Shown: one piece after another, positions 57,222 through 64,000 of the stretch
Numbering within the stretch: position 1 is the first letter of the stretch
Layout of the letters: every line of letters begins with the position of its first letter
Program-made: the position numbers and the translations under genes
NCBI GenBank assembly: GCA_034670405.1
Contig: JAXDDX010000005.1
Span: 4,717,001 to 4,781,000, forward strand
Length of the DNA stretch: 64,000 nt
From: Hoplostethus atlanticus
Taxonomy: Eukaryota > Chordata > Actinopteri > Trachichthyiformes > Trachichthyidae
Reading direction: 5' to 3'
Notes under the pieces: generated by a model
The model's input: the letters and a program-made list of their open reading frames with translations, nothing else
Told to the model about the DNA's origin: nothing
The model's database searches: none

Positions 57222-58680
57222 CTATATACCGCCATTAGCATAGCTGTACACCTGGACACCATATCAAACAATTTCATGATACAGTGCCTGATTGGATATG
57301 AATAACATGAATACATAATACATACAAAATTGAATGACTGCATAATAGAATGATTCAATGTATTCACTGCGCTGTGCGACCCATTAAAAGGAAAACCCAC
57401 CCTATAAAAGAATGTCCATGATCTACGGTCAGGCCAGTGTACATTTTCTCCCCAAAACTTAGAAACATCAGAATGAAGCCTTTTGATCAAGAGAGAAACT
57501 TCTTCACTGGTGATGAATTTGAGATTTTCTCTATGGACACAGTGCCCGTACCCAGAGGGTGACTTCTGGTTCAAAGCTTTTAGCATGACCACGAAAAAAG
57601 CTCACCTGGGTGCTAAAACAAACAAAGATTTCATACCAATTCTCCAATCAGTCTCCGATTCAACCGACAACGGTGCAGCGGCAGGTTTTGTTTCTTGAAG
57701 AATATTAGAGGCTATTAGAGACTCACCGGTTTCTAGCTTTGGGAAAACCTTCTATGTTCGCAAATACTGACTGAGCAGTGACCTGGCATTACCACACAAT
57801 GGCATTGCTGTGCATTTATGCTTTTGATTGCGGTCAAATGAGATGGTTTGGATCATCTGGGAGCAATGAATTAGGCAGTGGAGTGGATTGATGAGGGTAG
57901 GAAGGAAAACCGTGGTTTGTGGTTGAGTGAAAGGCTCAATACTCACACAGACAGGAAGACACACGCACTCCACGCTGCACGCACACAGACATGCAAACTG
58001 CGCAAGACCACAACATACAAGCACAGATTCACTCGTACAGTACATGTAAAGTACATGCAACTGTACACACAAATACAAACACACTCATGCATGCACGCAG
58101 ACAATCCTAGTGAGCAAATTTCCCCATGGTAGATTTCCCCGGTGCAAGGCCCGTAGAACGGCATGACTTATTGATGCATATTATATCTCGTCTGACTCAA
58201 ATCCTGTGCTGCTGCACGCCCAATTAAACTGCTGCTTCTTCGTGTTCTCTCGTCCTTTTTCTCACAAGTGACTTTGGCATCTGCAAATATTGTGTTGAAC
58301 AATGCCAACACTGGGGCTAACACTCCTACTCCTGGAGAAACTACAGTACACATTTCCCTGCATAGATATTTCTGTCTGCTGGGAGGTAATACAAGTTAAC
58401 TGTGATGAACAAACTGTTCACTTGCATTTGAACGTAATCCTTAGCACTGGAACCCAGTGAATACTTATCATTATTATGTTTGCAGAAAGAAGACAGTGAA
58501 TGTTACTGAGTGTAAGGTCTTATTTATACTCATATAGGCTCGTTCCAGTGCTTACCTAAAAGCCAGCACTCTCTTAAGGATTTATCTTCTGGACTGGCCT
58601 TGCAAACACTATTACAAGCAATAATGCCACTGTCACTATATGGAACTGGAAACAATCTTGTATTGCAAAATGACACTGAT

Positions 58681-59229
58681 TTAAAGGTGTAGGATTTAAA
58701 CATCAATAAATTGTTACCGCATTAATTTTGCGACATTAGGATAAACTGTAAACTGTAGATTGTAAACAAACGAGACCACTGAGAAGGTTTGCAGCCTCTA
58801 CTCTGCATTTTGCATTGTGTGCCACCGGGTCAGATTTGGAGGGAAATCTTCTGGATTGCTTTTCGGCACAAAACGGGAAGCGGGCGCTTTTCTTCCAGCG
58901 CAAACAGAGTTTAAGATTTCAGATTTTCTGGCAATGACAGATGGTGGAAGGAGTGAAAGGCTGATGAAAACATCACTTTCAACATGTTTATCCTCTCCAG
59001 GAAAGACAAAGATGACAGGGAGGGGGGGGGGCAGGAAGCAATGGGGTTTATGGGAAATGTAGTCTTAATTTTGAGAAACACTAGCACTAACAATACCACT
59101 TGTGTGAGATAGAGGCTACCAATCGTCTCCACCATGGTCTCATTTGTTTACGGTAATTATACCAAGGTATCACAATTAATCTGGCAATGATATATTGGTG
59201 TTTTAAAATGATACACATAGCACCTTTAA
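58681..59229. mobile_element. TTAA MITE, family B, full-length copy
   Basis: Bounded by TTAAAGGTG and CACCTTTAA, with weak inverted similarity further in. It aligns with 23281-23520 (same orientation) and 19614-19998 (inverse). At 549 bp it lacks coding capacity. Open frames at 58817-59135 run in both directions and are not genes. Confidence 0.75.
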
Positions 59230-59873
59230 GTTGAGTAGTTTGTACCCATGATTGATGTGTAGTGTTTCAAAAGCTGGGATGTTTGTACAGGCACAAAATG
59301 CACTGTTCATTGCATTTGTAGTTCAGTGCTTTGTTAGCAGTTTTGTAAATAATTCAAATAATTAGATTTCTAGATTTTATTAGATTAGATTTTTTATTTT
59401 TTATTTTTTTTAAATGTGTCCAAATAGAGTGATATCTTTCACAGATGTATTATGTTATGCCTGCTGATTGTCTGAGCTTTTTCATGTCTATTGATTTTTT
59501 TTCTCCAGTGAAATTAAATAGGCATGGCAATGTTTTGCCAGTAACAGCCAAAAAGCTCCGGGTTTTGGGGGATACTGGGCCCACTCTACCTCTGACTCAG
59601 GGGACACATTGCCACCATGGCTGCCTGCTGGTGTCATGTTGGATTGATGGCAGCTGTTTAGGGTCATTGGATTACAGAGTTTTTATGACACACAGCAATC
59701 TTGCAGCTGTACCGCCGCACAGCACTTTAGGATAGCTCAGAGGAAGGGCTGGCCCCTTTAAGGAAGCAAAATGGAGAGGTGATAAACCTCACTCAGAAAC
59801 ATGTTCCGAGTGTTCAAAAGGAAAAAAAAAGGTGCATTTTGTTCATTAGATCATTGACACAAGCATCATTTTG

Positions 59874-60060
59874 CACAGAAATAACGGCTGATGAAGCCCT
59901 ATATCATGAAGGCAACAAATTACAGACAGCAAATAAAATGGAGAATACTTGGTAGTTCAATCTCATGGATCCATCGACGGATTTTGTAGGTGTAATAATC
60001 CAAAAGTAATCAAAAGTAAAAAAAGATTCAATACCGAGTTTGAGCCATCAAATGAATCAC
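59874..60060 (+). repeat. Dispersed repeat pair, copy 1
   Basis: Shares 'cacagaaataa', 'caa.aaattaca', 'gtagttcaa.ctcatgg', 'ggattttg..ggtg', 'aatccaaaa.taatcaaaag' and 'gattcaatac.gag' in the same order and strand with 63800-63975. Class unknown; no terminal repeats seen. Confidence 0.75.
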
Positions 60061-60592
60061 TGAATGTATTTTTAGTAGGTAAACATTACTCTGGAATGGA
60101 CGGCATTTTAGGAATATTATCAATCCTGTTTTCTGTATGATCCTTTACTGCTGTGTTCCTTGATTATTTGTATTTCACCACCAGGTTTTGGACGTTCCTC
60201 ACCTGTGATAATAGTGAGTAGGCAAAATTTTAGCTGGAATGGAGGATTAACAGATATGAAGCTGTGATACAAATGGAATGGGGCATGGCTGCGCTGTAAT
60301 CCTCAATTCTCTCTTACCCCTGGTGGGCGGTAAATGAATGGGCTGCTTTGTGGGTTTGACTAATCTGAGGGCTTCCTCTGTGTTGTCCTCATCGCCTGGT
60401 GTGGGTCTGCGTTTCGCTTAGTGGATAAAGCCATGTCTAATTTAGTGTGTCTGTGAGTGTGTGTATGTGGACACACATGCAACTTTTTGTGTGTGCACAT
60501 GTGTGTGTGAAAAATAATCCAACAGAACTCGCTCAGTTATTAAAAAAAGAAGAAATCCACAAGAGGCCAAGTGAAGAAAAAAAAAGGACGGA

Positions 60593-60731
60593 CAAAAGTG
60601 ACAATAAGTGCAAAAACAAAAAAAAGTGCGCAAACAGGAAGCGTTCTGATTCATCACCGAAACCGATGATGGTCTACTGAGTGAAACGTTTTCTGTTTGA
60701 GCACTTTTTAGTTTTTGCATTGTCACTTTTG
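60593..60731. repeat. Foldback element 1
   Basis: The arm 60593-60645 ('caaaagtgacaataagtgca', 'caaacaggaagcgtt') is the near reverse complement of 60685-60731, with about 39 bp between. Weaker inverted similarity ('agaggccaa') suggests the element runs about 60510-60810. It could form a stable hairpin. Confidence 0.75.
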
Positions 60732-60831
60732 CACCTTATGTAATTAAATACCATCCCTTTTTGCACCAGTTGGCCTCTATTAGTGTTCAACTTCTTGTTA
60801 GTTTCTTTTTGTCAAGGTTTTTTGAACATAT

Positions 60832-61053
60832 AGATTGGAGTTTAGTTCTGCAAGCATTTCTCAGAGGCAGCACTTTGGAAGCAAAAATAATCTCATTGGT
60901 TGAGTTAAACCTGAATGGGCGGAGCCAAAGAGCCACAGGTTTTGGTAGTTATTTGGCTCCGCCCATTGAGGTTTATCTCAACCAATGAGATCATTCCTGC
61001 CTCTGGAGCAGCTTGGGCTCTGAGAAATATTCGTGGAACTAGAACTCCAATCT
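60832..61053. repeat. Foldback element 2
   Basis: The arms 'agattggagttt', 'catttctcagag', 'aatctcattggttgag' and 'cctgaatgggcggagccaaa' are mirrored by 'tttggctccgcccattgagg', 'ctcaaccaatgagat', 'ctctgagaaat' and 'agaactccaatct'. About 95-bp arms with a short loop near 60930-60950. It lies about 100 bp from foldback 1. Confidence 0.85.
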
Positions 61054-61136
61054 GCCATACAGCTGAAACAAAGCTCCTTAGAATGATTCCTTAGAATGCA
61101 GACATCTCTTACTCGCTCTGCACATGTGCCCATGCA

Positions 61137-61141
<5 letters not shown>

Positions 61142-61181
<40 letters not shown>

Positions 61182-61200
61182 GCGTGTGTGGTGTGTGCAC
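61142..61200. repeat. (GT)n microsatellite
   Basis: Pure GT at 61142-61176 continued by GT-rich sequence with C interruptions. A Gly-rich frame downstream (61124-61432) is a product of this and the next repeat. Confidence 0.95.
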
Positions 61201-61300
61201 GTGCACAGGTGATGAGATGGGTTGCTCACACACAGCTGGTGGTCCCTGCACTCCGGCTAGTCAGCAGCAGCCTCAGCAGCAGGCAAGAAGACAGGGAAGA

Positions 61301-61408
61301 GCAGCAAGAGGAGTAGGAGGGGGAGGAGGAGGACTGGGAGGAGGAAGCAGAGGAGGAGCTGAGGGGGGAGGAGCAGAAGGCGGAGGAGGAAAAGGAGGAA
61401 GGGGGACA
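61301..61408. repeat. GGA-rich polypurine tract
   Basis: About 100 bp of nearly all-purine GGA/GAG repeats on the plus strand, a candidate for triplex or H-DNA structure. Confidence 0.85.
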
Positions 61409-62248
61409 ACCATGGTAATCATGGAAATCTGACAGGTTGGGGTGGAGATGACAATATAGAAATGTTCCGTTGAAGCATGGGGACTAATGGAATACTCTGG
61501 AGTCCAGAATGGATGTTTTTTTCATTTTGTGTAAGAATTACTTTGCAAATCGGATTCGGAGAGGTATCGAAATGGTCTGAAAATGCCATTCATTTCAAGA
61601 CCAGGCCTGAACATTTATTTATCTGGTCTTCAGCTCAGATCATTTAAAAGCAACATTAAGTACTTGAAAAGTCTACCCACATTAAAATGAAAGAAGGGCA
61701 GCGTGTAGCCATGGTGATGGAAGGTATGGAGAAAGAATGCAAAGGGAACACACTGGAGAAAAATAAAATAATAAAAAGTCTTTATAGGGTTGGGTGGATG
61801 AATCAAAATGAAGCCTAGATTTTGCAAACTTATCAAATGTTTATTAATAATATTTTATTAAAACTTTTAACAAGTGGATAACTTCATCTGACAATGCTCT
61901 CATCTCATCGTATCACAATCTGATATTAGTAAATGCAATGCTGTCCAAAACACACAAGGCGTTGACATGTCTATTTAGATATTAAAATCACTATTAACAG
62001 TTCCTCTATTGTATAAGAGGGTCTATGGCTCGTCCCATTATATAAATGACTAGCTGCTATTTTTGCTCCTTTCTAGTGTTACAAAACAGAAGTAATTATA
62101 AAATGCAAATTGCAGGGTCTGCGCTGTCAAGCATGTGAAACACAACAAAGAGATGCTTAGCACCACATTTTTCAAGTTGACACTTTCAGCATCATGGTGA
62201 GAAAACAACCCCATATCGTGAAAGTTGGTGGTATTCAATTGTGTGATA

Positions 62249-62278
62249 GGGGGAGGGGAGGGGGGTGGGGGGGGGGCC
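62249..62278 (+). other. G-rich tract with G-quadruplex potential
   Basis: Runs of four to ten G separated by A or T, seen directly. Confidence 0.6.
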
Positions 62279-62423
62279 CGGAGCAATGAAACAAAATATG
62301 TGCTTGATTTTCACAGATTGGCTCGATTTGAATTAGCATTGAGATGGATATTAAAGTGCATATTCCTTTTTATATATATCTTTTTTAAATCAATATATTG
62401 TGACCAATAACTAAATTTCACCT

Positions 62424-62874
62424 TAGGGTTAGACCGATACATCTGATATATCAAACCGAAATTGGCCTTTTGTGAAATATCGGCCTGTCAATGTTGTCCG
62501 CCTCCGTCATGATGGAGGTTCCTCCCTGACCGCAGCTGCAGAAAAGGTCTGGAAACCCCACAATTACATTTTTCATTTAATTGTTCAATAAAGTATTTTC
62601 TAAATACATTTTTCATTTAAAGGCAGTAATGCATCCCAGAGTTTCCCTTACCATTGAATCGGTGTGGTGGGTTACCCTGCCTTAAGGAGCTGCTAACCCT
62701 AAAATAAGTTGATTGGTTTTAGCGTCTCGTGGTGGTTCAGAGGCTTTTTCCACCCTGCGAACAATAAAGTTCTGAGGACAACACTCGCAATTTGTGGAAT
62801 GTTTGTCATGAAAATGGTCAAATTTAAAGATATATTGGTACCGGCCTTCAAAAACCCATATCGGTCAAACCCTA
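62424..62874. mobile_element. MITE with TAGGGTTNGACCGATA ends
   Basis: The left end TAGGGTTAGACCGATA and the inverted right end TAGGGTTTGACCGATA match at 15 of 16 bases. At 451 bp there is no transposase. The target duplication is not clear; a TA at each end may be part of it. The superfamily is not assigned. Confidence 0.75.
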
Positions 62875-63799
62875 TTTCATGTCAGTTATGTCTTGCCCTA
62901 TTACTAATTCAGTAGCGCAACACCAAGCAGAACAGTGACAGCGTGTTGCAAGTATTGTACACTTTCCTGTGCTCTAATCAACAGCAGGTCCACACATTAG
63001 GGTGCATAACATATTACAGTAGTGGCATTTGTGCACGCGAACAACTCAGTGCTTCTGAATAACACATAAAAGTTTGAAAGGTCGGGTGGTATGCAGCGTT
63101 CAGTATTGACAACCGCTCAAATCTCCTTGAAAAATCTGTCTGAGTGGTGCATCCTTCGCTTGCACGGTGCCTTTTCACCGTGTCAGTGTGTGTGTGATGT
63201 GTTTCTTTAGCTTGTTCTGAATGGATGAATACACTGAAGATGCCAGACTTGGCGAGGAAGAGCAAGATGGCATTACAGTGTCTATCGCTGTTGTATTTCC
63301 TATAATATGTTGGCCTCCATTACAGCCTGCTGTACTCATCTTATTGTTAGATATATACAATATTTCTATCAAGGTTGGGGAGAGACACACGGTGTTGAAA
63401 TGAATATAATTCAAATAGTAGCTGTTATCAATCTACATCACTGACAAAGTAGTAGTCAGACTACAGGTAAATAGGTGATTACTTATTGGATTAACATGTT
63501 TAAAGAAAAAAAAGATTTTTTTTTTTAATAAGATTATTGACTCGAGTATCATCTCAGCAAACGTTTCCGCACCAATGTTAAAACCTGTGTAAATATAGCG
63601 CCAAAAGTTGAGACGGCTACCCGCTTCGGCTTGTGAAAGGACCTAAATATCTTTCTGATATCAGTTCGAAACAGTTCTCTGAAACTGTTTTCACAGGATT
63701 TTTTGCTGTGACATAATAATACATTGTGAAAATGCTTGTTTGAGCTGACGTTGAACTTTGCCGCCTCCTGTGCAGCGCAGCCTGTCAAATGAGATTTTA

Positions 63800-63975
63800 C
63801 ACAGAAATAATGGTTGTTAACGTCGTAAATCATCAAGGTAATAAATTACACTTAGTAAATGAAATGGAAATATTGGTAGCTCAAACTCATGGTGGATTTT
63901 GCGGGTGCAGCAATCCAAAATTAATCAAAAGTTAAAAAAATGATTCAATACTGAGTATTAGCCATCCAATACATC
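63800..63975 (+). repeat. Dispersed repeat pair, copy 2
   Basis: Partner of 59874-60060, about 3.9 kb apart and in the same orientation; see that entry for shared blocks. It may be part of a longer element running out of the window. Confidence 0.7.
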
Positions 63976-64000
63976 ATGCTACTGAAATAGGGCTTTCAGG

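Noticed and set aside
61124-61432. Gly-rich plus-strand frame
   Set aside because: Derived from GT and GGA repeats.

Overview
The window is teleost-fish nuclear DNA. Fish-type repeats support this: L2/Rex-like LINEs with short tandem 3' tails, hAT elements, TTAA-bounded MITEs, tRNA-type SINEs with a 'CTTGAGCAAGG' core, and many microsatellites. A 54-codon exon also closely matches the vertebrate kainate receptor subunit GluK2. No prokaryotic genes, tRNAs, rRNAs or CRISPR arrays were seen.

The only confidently recognised host coding sequence is the last coding exon of grik2, on the minus strand at 55817-55981. It has a clean splice acceptor and the terminal PDZ-binding motif ETMA. Positions above it (to 64000) are its last intron, with no further exon found. 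Positions below it are the 3' UTR and then a long gene-poor flank covering most of the window. A CpG-richer, promoter-like stretch near 38.9-42.0 kb holds a weak candidate first exon on the plus strand.

Layout. 1-6.0 kb: intergenic, with a MITE, a SINE and a 30-unit 21-bp minisatellite. 6.0-7.6 kb: a hAT element (8-bp target duplication, BED-finger remnant) next to a LINE 3' tail. 7.6-13.4 kb: mostly unique. 13.8-15.1 kb: a reverse-transcriptase fragment and a large GTA/TAG array that has captured LINE tails. 17.4-23.5 kb: degenerate transposon pieces. 23.6-27.9 kb: a hAT element with a perfect 8-bp target duplication and an internally deleted transposase, split by a LINE with a 932-codon uninterrupted ORF. 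30.8-32.2 kb: a GC-rich, very young miniature LTR retrotransposon (TRIM-like) with a tRNA-Glu primer-binding site and a 5-bp target duplication. 36.7 kb: a 54-bp minisatellite. 42.0-53.0 kb: MITEs, LINE 3' ends, a GGTTCT-rich element and several possible conserved noncoding segments. 53.5-64 kb: grik2 3' UTR, last exon and intron, the intron carrying two TTAA MITEs, two adjacent foldback elements and a repeat pair.

The mobile elements are nested and span a range of ages. The strongest signals are the miniature LTR element, the LINE-in-hAT nest, the four LINE tails that seed different tetranucleotide repeats, and the several unrelated MITE families that all begin TTAAAG. All family names rest on reading motifs by eye; no database search was possible.
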